A DNA stretch of 64,000 nt from Bugula neritina. Taxonomy: Eukaryota; Bryozoa; Gymnolaemata; Cheilostomatida; Bugulidae. The DNA is taken from contig OZ037773.1 of NCBI GenBank assembly GCA_964035545.1, positions 4,099,251 through 4,163,250 of the forward strand, given 5' to 3'. Below, in pieces: positions 51,996 to 63,858 of the stretch. The position numbers and the translations under genes were made by a program. The number at the start of each line of letters is the position of its first letter. Within the stretch, counting starts at the first letter, position 1. A model generated the notes under the pieces. The model was not told where the DNA came from and made no database searches. It worked only from the letters and a program-made list of their open reading frames with translations.

Positions 51996-53984
51996 AAGAT
52001 AATGAAAGTTGATTCTAACAGGAAGTGGTTTATGAAGACGGGGGAAAGAGATTTATTACTTGTATACTAAACAAGGCTCAAAGGGTGAGCACGTCTTCTA
52101 GTAACAGTATGTTTCACACATGGTATGGGTTAGTAGGAGAACATGGTGGAGTGGATGTTGCTGTATGGTGTAGCTTAGTTTGTGTTCTGTTGTACATCGC
52201 ATTGTAATGTAGTGGGAAGTATGTACTCTAGTGTAGTATATCGTAGCATACTGTAATATCTTGTATTATAGTCACTATAGTGTAATATATTATAGCTTAG
52301 TGTAATTTACTGTAGTATGTTGTAATATAGTGAAATATATTGTAGTATATGGTGTAATACTTTTAGGATCCCTCTGATTTCCTCTTAGCTATGGATAAGT
52401 TAGAAGAATTTATTCTGATTGAATCAAATTTTGACACTTTAAAGGCAGAGCTTGGAATGCGAGGGGTAAGTATACGTACTGTACGTATACTTACTGTGAG
52501 TATACGTACTGTACGTATATGTACTGTAAGTATATGTACTGTAAGTATATGTACTGTAAGTATATATCATGTGAGTATTTACTGTATGTATTTACTGTAA
52601 ATATATGTACTGTAAGTATATGTTTTGTATGTATATTTACTATCTTGCAGGTAAAATGCTTTCTGTAAGAAGTTAATGTGCAGAATATATTCAGTGGTGA
52701 TCTGCAGAATGTATTCAGTGGTTATATGCTGAATATATTCAATGGTAATCTGCTGAATGTATTCAGTGGTAATCTGAAGAATGTATTCAGTGGTAATCTG
52801 CAGAATGTATTCAGCGGTAAATATGAGATAAGAAAGAGCCTCAATTGACTGAATTTTTTCATTCGGTTTTTGTTCAGCGTTTTGCCGTAAATGATTCACG
52901 TTGTCCTTCTTGGCTGCTCCAACAGTTATAGATTCATGGGAGTTGATTCTAAATGTGATTATTGTAGTATCCTGACGGCTTCATATCCAAATTCTACGCC
53001 ATATCAGAGTCTGTCAGTCCCATACTAGCATGGGCCTTTCTTGGACTTGACAGCGATGTTAAATCAGCTTGCATGTGCTTTAAGGTGCTCCCTCATTCTT
53101 ATTCATGATTCATTATATAATAACTATTTTCATAAGTTCCATTATTTTCAGTTCTTCATAAAGGGAGATTTTCTATTCTATTGTTAACCAGAGCTCTGTA
53201 TAGGATCACATTTCAAACTAACTACTTTTTTGCTGCTAGAAAATAAAAATATTCATTTATTTTTGCAGTTAAAACGCCTAAAAATACTGTAGGTAAATTT
53301 TTACACGTAAAGCTTATGATATTTTAAAAACAATTAGATTCTAGGCAAAAGAATCTTAAATAAAGTGGCATTGCTAAAAGTCAAACAGACATTTAAAGCT
53401 TATTGACTGAGAAATAATGCAGTTTAGAGTTATCCATTATACTAGATTGTAACTTTGAGTTATGTGAAAAAGGCTAACAAGTATCTCATAGACAGTTAAT
53501 GGAGTGGTGTGAGTGCTAATAGGTCTGGTATACAGTGAACCCTTTATATGTTTATTTCTTTTCATATAAACTGCTTTCACTTAAAAAATAATAAGTTATA
53601 ATTCTTGAATTTGTTTTGTTTTTTAACAGAATAATAGCAGTTTATTTAGGCTGCATTTCTCACAATGTAATGTTATAAGACGGATTTTTATTTAAATAAT
53701 TTGCCTTGAGTAAATCTAAGCTATTGAGTTATATTTGTAAAAGAAATGCTGGCCACTTCTAACTATGTACTTTTTGACGTCATTCCATGCCCTGTTATGA
53801 AGCTTCTGCCTTGTCGTGTTTCATGTAGTTTTAATGTTTCTAGAATCATAGTCTGGGCTTCATACAAGACTTATTCAATCAGGATACTGTGAGATACTCA
53901 GTTTATGAAGAAATAACTTCAGATATCATGTCAGCAGCCAGATGTAGAGCTGATAGTATTTTATCTGTGATAGACAATTCCTAA
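51996..53984 (+). pseudogene. Truncated MIGA copy (exons 6-10)
   Basis: Exon 6 copy (51996-52083) has two extra G (GACGGGGGAAAG against GACGGGAAAG), shifting the frame. Exon 7 copy (52367-52465) is intact. Exon 8 keeps only its first 12 bases (52651-52662) because about 340 bp matching 33850-34189 are deleted, with TTT microhomology at the joint. Exon 9 (52967-53084) and exon 10 (to TAA 53982-53984) remain nearly the same as the parent. Exons 1-5 are missing. It cannot encode mitoguardin. Confidence 0.93.
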
Positions 53985-54395
53985 GTGAGTCACATTGTTA
54001 TATATTTTGTGGTAGATAACTCCTAAGTGAGTCACATTGTTATATATTTTGTGGTAGACAATTGCCAAATGAGTCCCATTGTTATATATCTTGTGGTAGA
54101 CAATTCCCAAATGAGTCACATTGTTATATATCTTGTGGTAGACAATTCCTAAGTGAGTCACATTGTTATATATCTTGTGGTAGACAACTCCTAAGTGAGT
54201 GACATTGTTATATATTTTGTGGTAGACAACTCCTAAGTGAGTCACATTGTTATATATTTTGTGGTAGACAACTCCCAAATGAGCCACATTGTTTTATATT
54301 TTGTGGTAGACAACTCCTAAGTGAGTCACATTGTATATATCTTGTGGTAGACAACTCCCAAATCAGTCACATTGTTATATATCTTGTGATAGGTG
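53960..54395. repeat. 42-bp minisatellite grown from the MIGA stop-codon region
   Basis: About ten copies of a 42-bp unit (GACAACTCCTAAGTGAGTCA ... TTGTGGTA) beginning in the last codons of the pseudogene exon 10. The parent locus has about two copies (35445-35530). Because 42 is a multiple of three, an antisense frame of His/Leu/Val/Tyr repeats stays open; I regard that as an artefact. Confidence 0.93.
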
Positions 54396-54784
54396 AATTC
54401 AAACACACCATTTTTTATTAAATGATCAATGGCTCTTGCGTGATTTGACTGAAATATTTCAACTAGATGGTATTATATACAATCTGTAGAAGTCTCCTGC
54501 TCAACATGTTTACTTACGTATTAATCGTAGTACTATCTTTTTACATAAAAGTAAACAAAAGAAGCATCCTGACAAGAATATAAATGATATAGAAATTGAT
54601 AATTACAGACTATTTTTGTGAAAATAATTTATTCTTTATTTTACGCTTATGTTTATGTGTTGTTTTTTTTAATATAGGTGTGTGCTAGTTGGGCTGGACC
54701 TAATAAGAAGTATTGGTGCTTAAGAGGAAAGTGTAGATAGATGGGATTTGTGAATCAGTTAAAATAGGAAACAACTTATAGTTA

Positions 54785-55205
54785 CCATCATTACTACTAG
54801 TAGCAGTAGCACTAGTAGTAGTACTAATACTAGTAGCTGTGATACTAGTGGTAGTAGTAGCAGTAGCACTAGTAGTAGTACTACTAGTACTAGTAGCTGT
54901 GATACTAGTGGTAGTAGTAGCAGTAGCACTAGTAGTAGTACTAATACTAGTAGCTGTGATACTAGTGGTAGTAGTAGCAGTAGCACTAGTAGCTGTGATA
55001 CTAGTGGTAGTAGTAGCAGTAGCACTAGTAGTAGTATACTAATACTAGTAGATGTGATACTAGTGGTAGTAGTAGCAGTAGCACTAGTAGTACTATTAAT
55101 ACTAGTAGCTGTGATACTAGTGGTAGTAGTAGCAGTAGCACTAGTAGTAGTACTAGTACTAGTAGCTGTGATACTAGTGGTAGTAGTAGCAGTAGCACCA
55201 CCAGC
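54785..55205. repeat. ACTAGTAGTAG minisatellite
   Basis: About seven higher-order units containing GTGGTAGTAGTAGCAGTAGC and ACTAGTAGCTGTGATACTAG, of variable length. The parent locus has roughly one (35930-36010). Both strands read as Val/Leu-rich frames, hydrophobic but repeat-derived. Confidence 0.93.
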
Positions 55206-56028
55206 AATTTTTAAGGTGATGCAGTTTTGTGTTTATTTGTCATATCAGAAGCACATCAGCAACTTCAACCTTTTCTTCTGTTTCAATATGTTAAAATACT
55301 CTTATAGTGTTTATCAAGTTTCAAATAAAAGTCAAGAGCTTGTATTTAGACTATGTACGATTTATATAATATTGCGATATTGTATCAGTAATATAATACA
55401 TAGTATTGTATTACTATAATCATAATACAGTAGTATTTTATATACGGTACTGTTGATGTTATATAGTATTGATATTGTGTAGTAGCATTAGTATATAGCA
55501 GTATTGCAATATAAATCAACAATATCTTTTTATAGTAGTAATATTATATAACAGTAACCTAATGTTAGTAGTTTTCGCCACCCGCAGGACCTCCACGGCG
55601 GTGAAAGGTGACCAAAGGTTACCTTATGTTTGTAGTTTTATATAATAGTATCAGTATATTGGAAAATTTAAAGTTTTATTGAAACCATCCTGAACAATGT
55701 TGTATATCCTTTATATACATTACCAAGTTCTTGTGAATGTTTCTCCAACATATGAGAAGATAACTCTAAACTATGTGTATATATAAACTATATCAGCTAA
55801 ACAGAGAACAACTCCTAATTGACAATGCAGAAAATAATATTGTCTTGTGTAAAATATAAAGTCATTATCACCAATAATAAAAGTAAATGCATTGCATTAT
55901 TGTTGCATTCCATGAATACTTTTCAGCACAATATAAAACAGTTTGAAAACGTTTAGCAATAACTATTAATGTATACAAAGAAGTTACTGGACTTTGAGAT
56001 AACTCTAAGTTAGATACTCATCTACTAC

Positions 56029-56036
56029 TATATATA
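56029..56036 (+). promoter_or_regulatory. TATA box of Ig-4
   Basis: TATATATA 37 bp before the ATG at 56066, in identical context to Ig-1 (CTACTACTATATATAGGCAG). Confidence 0.55.
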
Positions 56037-56065
56037 GGCAGGACCTTTCACTACTCACAATCACT

Positions 56066-59000
56066 ATGATGTTATATCTCAGCTATCTGATGTGTTTGTT
56101 TACTTGTATTTCATGTGAGTAATGCTTCTCATTATGTCTGGTAAAATCAAGATGCAAATACATATAATTAGTAATTACTATTGGTTGTATTTGAGTGATA
56201 TATCATAGGTTGTGTGTAAAAGTTTATAATAGTGATAGTTTGCCTAAGAATACCTACTGTATGCATCAAAAACAGAAGATGACTGTTTATTTACAGATGT
56301 TACATCCGGATTCTATTTTATCAAGTTACTGAGTAGGAGTCCATCACAGTGATATATTTACAGCTTGGGTGTTGTGTGCCAATCTGTATAAGCCCCTTAA
56401 CTTATATATTAATTTGTACAGAAACCCAGGCCTTCATATTAGAGTTTCAGTGTGGTGGTGCTCCATAGTTCTGATAATTAGGTTAAACACTCACTATTAT
56501 ACCATAATAAATTATCTATTGATGCTCTCTTTTTATTCCACTAAAACTACATCAGGTGACAATTGTTGCTGCTATCACAACATTAAGGGAACCACCTAAG
56601 TCTGGTGTATATATCTCATTATATCTAAAATTATATTACTCTTACTCAGGAAAGTCTAGTGTTATGAGTTTTGTTTTAGAATGATTCTATAAGCAGCTCT
56701 GAGTTGGTGGTGATTGAGTGCAGTACTAGTTGCCCCTCCCTCCGGCGTTTGGAGTTATGAACCCAAACTGTAGACCCTCTAAACTACTGCACTCATTCAC
56801 CACCAACTCAGAGCTGCTTATAGAACCGTTCTTAGTTTTACATGACTTCTAGATGTTGAGTCAAAACTTGCAGGAAAATAGTCCTGTTGTAATATAGTTA
56901 TAATTTGAGAGCATGGTCAATTGAAAAACTAATTTATTTGGGAGAATCTTCCCTAAATCACCTTTGTAGTATTGAAGATTTGCGAATTATATTTTTCAAA
57001 GTGCGTAAAAACCAATATAAATAACGAATCCTCAAAGTGGATCAATGCGATAAAAGAAATGTGAGCCATTTATTAAGCATGCAATTAATCTATGAAATCG
57101 ATTGAACTGATGACCATAAAACGTTTCTATATTTAGCTCAACCAACCACAGAGATATCTTACGATTCTTCACCTGCAGCGTTTTATAAAGACAAAATGAC
57201 ATCACTAGTATGTAACGCATCTGGTTTTACTGATATGAAAAATTTCCAATTACGGTACAAGGTTGATGGACACCAAATCTATAGAAGTGGATGTACTCCG
57301 AGTTCTGAGGATAACACAGTATGGGTTAGTGCATCAACACCAGCCATTGCAACTGCATCTGGGATAGAAGGACCCGGAGTTAGTCATGCAGATTGTGAAT
57401 CAGTTGGTAGAGCTGAAGGGTTCACTCTTAGTGTGAGACTCAAGATAACTGATCCGGCCATTCGAGGAAAGTTTTACTGTCGAGGGTATGAAGGTGGTGG
57501 TGTGGGAGAAATTTTTTCCCAAGAAATATCAGTACAAGTAAAAGGTAATTTCTTTACCTTCTTTTGAACTAACAGTGTTTCATTGAAAATGATCATAATG
57601 GATCTAACCTTCTCCATGCTGGGGAGAGTAACAAGGGTTCCTGAACACGTAACTTACCATGTTCCAGCTCCAGAGAGCAATGTTTACAATTACATGGATG
57701 AGCTCATAAAGCGCATGAGGACGGCTCACTGTCAAATTTTCAGTTTTAAGCTTATATTCAAAAGTTATTAAAGATTGTCCTCTTTTGTAAGAGTTAGTTT
57801 TTTGCTTTACAGTTGGTCCTCAGAGTTTGATTCTCAATGCATCTGATGCAGTAGAAGGTGAAGTTCTAAGCTTTATTTGTGAGTCCAGAGATGCTAAGCC
57901 TATCTCAGTGTATGAGTACAGTAAGTAAAAGGTGTACTATACATGTTTTAGTCTATTATATTATTAGCTAAAATACAATTGTAACTGGCTTTGGTGCCGA
58001 ATATTCTCTCCACATGTCTTAAATTCATACAACGTCTGTTTTTAACAGATTTTGCTTTTTTTTATTGGCATCAGCATAACAAACTTGCAGGGCTTTGTAC
58101 AACCATGGTATTGATATAAGCTCAGAGAACTCTTTTCTATTCAATAATACAATGTTTCACTCATTTTCCTTTCTTATGCTTTCACTTTTTTAATTTAATG
58201 TAATTTCAGAAGTAAATAACCAGTCAGTCTCTCCGCCTACCTACACTCCTGAGAAAACTGACAGAGATGGAGTGTTGATATCATGTAGAGATATTATTCA
58301 TACAAACTGGAAAGATGGAAATACTGAAGCTTCAGTGCTGCTCAAGCCTAAATGTAAGTAATAATTTCTAAACCTATACCAACTTGTACACTAGGCACAT
58401 AAAGCATTGATTCATAGACTATGCATTTTTTTTACATTTAGTGATGTACAGAGAGTTGAATTGGTACCTTCGTTTTCACCAGTTGCTTATGATTAAAACA
58501 TCAGCTGTAGAGGTTTTGCAAGTCAAGTTGAAACTTTGCTATTTTTTATCTATGAGCTTAAGAAACTTGCATTATATCATTTTATATGATTGTAAATTCA
58601 CTAATGAGATTTAAAAATGCATTCTATGAATTTTTTGTTATTTTTGGTTTAAACACAACGTTTTTTCATCTTTGATAATGCATGCAAACCTCCATTTGTC
58701 AGTTATACTAAAATCCCCTATTTTTTGCATTATGTTTTTCATTATCATGTTTATAGACATCGATGTAAAATCAGAAGTAGAAAATCCAACGACAATACAA
58801 GTGATTACTGAAGATGGTGATGTAGAACTAGACTGTGATCTACATGTTACAGGAAACCCAAAACCAACCATCTTTTTCTGGGTACGAAACGGGACTGAAC
58901 AATCAGAAGAGACAAATAACAAGTTACTCCTGACTGCACAGACTGCTGGTACAAAAGAAACAGTAATGTGTACTGCTGGAAATTCTCTGGGTTTGTCCTT

Positions 59001-59504
59001 TAAAATGTTGCATTACTTATAAATAAACTATGAAAAATTGATTAACTTATCACATTGGATTAACCATAGATATCATTATTGTGTTTCGTAAACTTGAAAC
59101 CTGTTCCACTTGAGACGTAGAGATAACATACATAAAATATAGTCTACGAATTGTACATTTACATAGAAACAGCAAATCCTATTACAAAGTGTTAAATGGG
59201 TCATAATTTTCAAATTACATATTCAATATAATATATTGTATTATTGTACAACATTATTACTAATTAACATGTCATCTTATACAACAGTGACTTCAGTAAT
59301 AAAGAAGTAGCTGTCAAATAATATATACTATAATTATTTCACTATACAGGAAAGAATGTGACTGTAACATGGCATATAGAATGGGACAGCATTTCAGAAA
59401 AAAGTTCCAATGATGCTGAGACTAACTATCAAAGCAACTTGATGACTCCCTGGAGCCTATCAGTTATCATCTTCTCCTTTGCTTGGAAATATTTTTTACC
59501 TTAG
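56066..59504 (+). CDS. Ig-4: secreted three-Ig-domain protein, type I, probable GPI anchor
   Basis: Exons 56066-56114, 57137-57544, 57813-57920, 58210-58353, 58757-58990, 59350-59504, all introns phase 1; 365 aa. The signal peptide is identical to that of Ig-1. Domain 1 has many replacements and one fewer residue (SLVCNASGFTDMKNFQLRYK against the Ig-1 version), yet all four cysteines remain. Exon 3 has Ile for Ser next to the domain 2 Cys (SFICES). Exons 5-6, including the tail, differ from Ig-1 at one silent base by my reading, and the flanking introns there are almost the same too. Intact and presumably expressed. Confidence 0.85.
56689..56828. repeat. Hairpin inverted repeat in Ig-4 intron 1
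   Basis: Counterpart of 37487-37634. TTCTATAAGCAGCTCTGAGT on the left pairs with ACTCAGAGCTGCTTATAGAA on the right, and the pairing continues through TGGTGGTGA/TCACCACCA. Confidence 0.85.
57583..57771 (+). pseudogene. Possible Fic-domain fragment within Ig-4 intron 2
   Basis: Second copy of the frame at 38393, with RVPEHVTYHVPAPESNVYNY intact and start MLGRVT in place of MLWRVT. No catalytic core. Confidence 0.3.
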
Positions 59505-60897
59505 GTTTTTTTCTATATCTTTGATATATATGAAAAGATGAGTTTAAAGAAGTTTTAGCATTTAATTTTCCAAATGTTATTGAACATTTTTGTTAACCAA
59601 GTTAATGTAATTACGCTAAGCAAGAACAAATACATAAATATAATATCAGCCATTTCGTTCTTTTAGAATTGTATGCAATCAGAAATATAGAAACATATTA
59701 CGTAACAGAGTGTAAACTTAGTAACCAGATACCATTGTTTTCGACAAGTCCTAATACATTTTTATAATAATCAAGTTATAAAAAGTCAGTTAAAACATTG
59801 ATTTTGCCTGGTTTGTTCAATAATAACAATGGTATGTATATAACTACTGTAAGAAACCTCTTAACCTGTATATTGTTTATGAAAGGTTTGAGAAGTAGCG
59901 TTTGTAGAGAGCATATCCTCAGAATCACTACTGTGTGTATAGATGCAAAAATCGTAAACAGAGTTATGTGAACATTTCACAATAGAGTGATAGAGAATAA
60001 CTTTACTTGTAAAGCATTCTCAACTATAACTCTAGATCAGCATATAGGCTCCAGTAGTAATCAGTATAACTAACTTTAGTGAGTTAGCTGCCAGAATAGA
60101 GTTACACTACAGTTTGAGAGTTGTAAGAATTTTATAGCAGAGTTACATAAGAGATGCAGGTAGGCTGTTTACCTGCACTAAAACATGTATTGGAGAGAAA
60201 CTGAGGCTGTATGGGAGGGCCTGAGTACTTTCTGGGGCTACCTGGGGTTACCCAGTGCTAATTGTTTTGAAAACATAATTTACACATAATTTCAATCACT
60301 CATCAGTTATAAGATAACAATCAACATTATATCTTCAAAATATTTTTAAACGATTGTTGATACATTTTTCTACATATTACACAACAATACACAGTGTGTT
60401 TTAATTTGGTATGTATCTATGAGTTGTTGATCAGCTTAAGTTATACTTATTTCTTTGTATTCCGCTGTTTTTAATTGATAAAACAATTTCTTCTCTAGTT
60501 TCTATTTTGGGTGCTGTTTAGTAAGCAGGTGAGAAGATAGTTTGCAAACCTAATGAGAGTCAAGTTTTCTCTGGTTCTATAGTAAAGTGTGAGTTGCTAA
60601 AACAGAGTTTAATAATCAACTGGTGGTAATTTTGAATGAACATTTCAAGCATTGAGGTTGACATTTCACTTTTTGAGCCCAAATAATTATTAATATTCTT
60701 TCAACTGATAAAAAATTTGTAGTTTTCCTACTACTCAACTTATTTAACAGTATAGGCATCAGGTAATCTGTCTATTTTAAAAAGTTATCACTATTAAAAG
60801 TTATTTTGTTAAAAGAGGTTAATTGCATGCAGGTTGTAGATTATAATATGAGTGAGCGTTTTTTCCACTTTTTACTGCAACTTAATGTTTTAGGAAG

Positions 60898-63858
60898 ATG
60901 ACTTGTACCTGGTTAACCACAGTTTTAGTGTTGGCTCTATCTCGCTACACACTTGGTATGTATATATTTCAGGTGTTTCTTTAGGTGTGTTGTAAGTTGT
61001 AGTAATTGAGAAGGCAACTCTAAGTCTTACAAAATATTTATAAGACCACCAGTTTGATATAAATCTTATGCTTACATACAGCTGCCAGTAAAGTTTTGCA
61101 ATAATTTTAAATTAAATTCTAATACACGCATGTTCAATAATTAGCTAACGTTAAAGTATATTTATATTATGTTTTTGGTATTTATTATAAAGTAAACAAA
61201 ATCAGTATTTAACAACAAGCTAAGTTCTTGGCATAGCTAGAAACAAATATAGCAATGTATGTATTTATGTGTCTCAAAAACATTCATCATTTGAAAATTG
61301 CTGTTTATGTATTAATTGTTTATGATTCACATGCTAAATACCCTTGAATATTAACAAAAATCTATAATCAGAATCAATGATGTTTAGACACCTACTATAT
61401 ATATAGGTACTAAAATTAGCATCATTCAACTCGCACTTTAGCAGTAGCTATATCAAACCTGACTCTTAACTCAATAGCTGTGCTAGTTTGCAATAAAGTG
61501 TTGTGTATAGATAAACATCCGCAGAGGGATTTGAACAGACATACTGCTTTATGTATTTAGCTGTTGCTGCACTCATTATATATATTGTATTAAAAAATTA
61601 AATCTTCTGCATGGATTCTTCCCACATAGCTCTTAGTGAAATGCGTCTGATGGAAACTTTTTATGTTTAGCACAGCCAACTGCAGAGATAGAGTACACTT
61701 CTGTAAGCGCACCGGATATGTATATAAATGAGAGGATAACTTTCAATTGCAAAGCATCCGGTTATGTTGACCTGAGAAGCTTAAGGTTATCATACGAGGT
61801 TGATGGAGACAGCACCGTTTACAGAAGTGGATGTGGTCTAAGTCCTGAGGATAACACAGTATGGGAAGGTTCATCACCACCAGATATTACAAAGGTCTCT
61901 GGAGTAGAAGGACCTGGAGTCAGTAACGCATACTGTAGAGCAGTTGGCAGAGCTGAAGGGTTCACTATTTCTGTGACAATCAAGATGACTGATCCGACAA
62001 TCAGAGGAAAGTTTTACTGCCGAGGATTCGAAGGAAGAGGTGTGGGAGAAGTTGTTTCTCAGGAAATATTGGTAGAACTTAAAGGTATTTAATTAATTTT
62101 TATACCTGAAAAAAATTAGGATAAATGATAAAATATGACTAATTCATATTCAACAAAAATTCGTTTCCTAAGCAAGTCAACCAAAGTATAAGGTTTTACT
62201 GGGTTATTACAATTTTACCTGTGATGCACTATAAGCGTCCACATCACATGAGACATCTTTTCATGAATACTTTTTAATGCATTTGTAAAAACCATAAGAA
62301 ATAGTCACAAAAAAGCAAACTTGCAATTTTTTGTGGAGCTCAATCATTGAATGGTGTATTAATTTGAGTTAGATGACAATAACTGAAAATAAATTTGATA
62401 TGCTAAGGGGGGGGGGTTGAAAATGGAGAGATTGGACAAGTTGTGTCTCCAACAAAGTTTGGGCTTGTAGACGTCAAAGGTTTGTTTATTTATTATAAAA
62501 CTATCTACTTTCATGCTTTAATAATTGTGTATTTATTATACGTGTGCTGGAAATTGACTGCTTTGTAATGTTGAACTACTGAAAGCTAAAATGAAAGCTA
62601 CTGTCAAATTTTCAGTTTTAGGCTTATGTTCTAAAGTTATTAAGGATTGTCCTCTTTTGTAAGAGTCAGTTTTTTGCTTTACAGTTGGTCCTCAGAGTTT
62701 GATTCTCAATGCATCTGATGCAGTAGAAGGTGAAGTTCTAAGCTTTAGTTGTGAGTCCAGAGATGCTAGGCCTATCTCAGTGTATGAGTACAGTAAGTAC
62801 AAGGTGTACTATACATGTTTTAGTCTATTATATTATTAGCTGAAATTCCATTGTAACTGGCTCTGGTGCCAAATATTCTCTCCACATGTCTTAAATTCAT
62901 ACAACTTTTGTTTTGATAAATTTTGCATTTATTATTGGCTGCAGCATAACAAACTTGTAGTGCTTTATACAACCATGGTATTGATATAAGCTCAGAGAAC
63001 TCTTTTCTATTCAATATACAATTTTTCACTGAATTTCCTTTCTTATGCTTTCACTTTTTTTAATATTATGTAACTTCAGAAGTGAATAACCAGTCAGTCT
63101 CTCAGCCTACCTATACTCCTGAGAAAACTGACAGAGATGGAGTGTTGATATCATGTAGAGATATTATTCATACAAACTGGAAAGATGGAAATACTGAAGC
63201 TTCCATTTTGCTCAAGCCTAATTGTAAGCAAGAATCTATACCTATATGAACTTTTAAACTAGGTACATAAAGCATTGACTCATAGACTATGCGTTTTTTA
63301 CATTTAATGATATACAGAGAGTTGAATGGGTACCTTCATTTTTACCAGTTTCTTATGAATAAAATATCAGCTGCTGTAGAGGTTTTGCAAGTCAAGTTGA
63401 AACTCTGCTATTTTTTATCTTTGAGCTTAAGAAATTTGCATTATATCATTTTATATGATTGTAAATTTACTAATAAGATTTAATAATGCATTCTGTAATT
63501 TTTTTATTATTTTTGTTTTAAACACAAAATGTTTTCATCTTTGATAATGCATGCAAAATCTCATTTGTCAGTTATACTAAAATCTCCTACTGTTACATTA
63601 GGTTTGTCATTATCATGTTTATAGACATCGATGTAAAATCAGAAGTAGAAAATCCAATGACAATACAAGTGATTACTGAAGATGGCGCTGGAGAACTAGA
63701 CTGTGACCTACATGTTACAGGAAACCCAAAACCAACCATCTTCTTCTGGGTACGAAACGGGACTGAACAATCAGAAGAGACAAATAACAAGCTACTCCTG
63801 ACTGCACAGACTGCTGGTACCAAAGAAACAGTGATGTGTACTGCTGGAAATTCTCTGG
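60898..63858 (+). CDS. Ig-5: type II three-Ig gene, last exon beyond window
   Basis: Exons 60898-60955, 61671-62084, 62685-62792, 63080-63223, 63625-63858, all in phase; exon 6 is expected near 64.2 kb. Signal peptide MTCTWLTTVLVLALSRYTLG. Domain 1 begins AQPTAEIEYTSVSAPDMYIN and has the four cysteines (FNCKASGY, YRSGCGL, NAYCRAVG, FYCRGFEGRG). Exon 3 has Arg for Lys (SRDARPIS), exon 4 ends LLKPN rather than LLKPK. Exon 5 (ENPMTIQVITEDGAGELDCD) shares Met and Gly-Ala with Ig-3, but lacks the Ig-3 stop codon. Intact as far as the window goes. Confidence 0.83.

Noticed and set aside
53961-54287. Antisense frame with repeated HLGVVYHKIYNN
   Set aside because: The 42-bp tandem unit is a multiple of three, so the frame stays open by arithmetic; it is absent from the parent locus.
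54759-55419. Hydrophobic Val/Leu-rich open frames on both strands
   Set aside because: They come from the ACTAGTAGTAG minisatellite, which lacks stops in several frames; no start context, splice logic or family similarity.
39536-63823. Minus-strand frames antisense to exon 5 of each Ig gene (for example 39536-39733, 44380-44610, 63593-63823)
   Set aside because: Mirror images of a conserved coding exon; the plus-strand frame fits Ig domains and splice phases.
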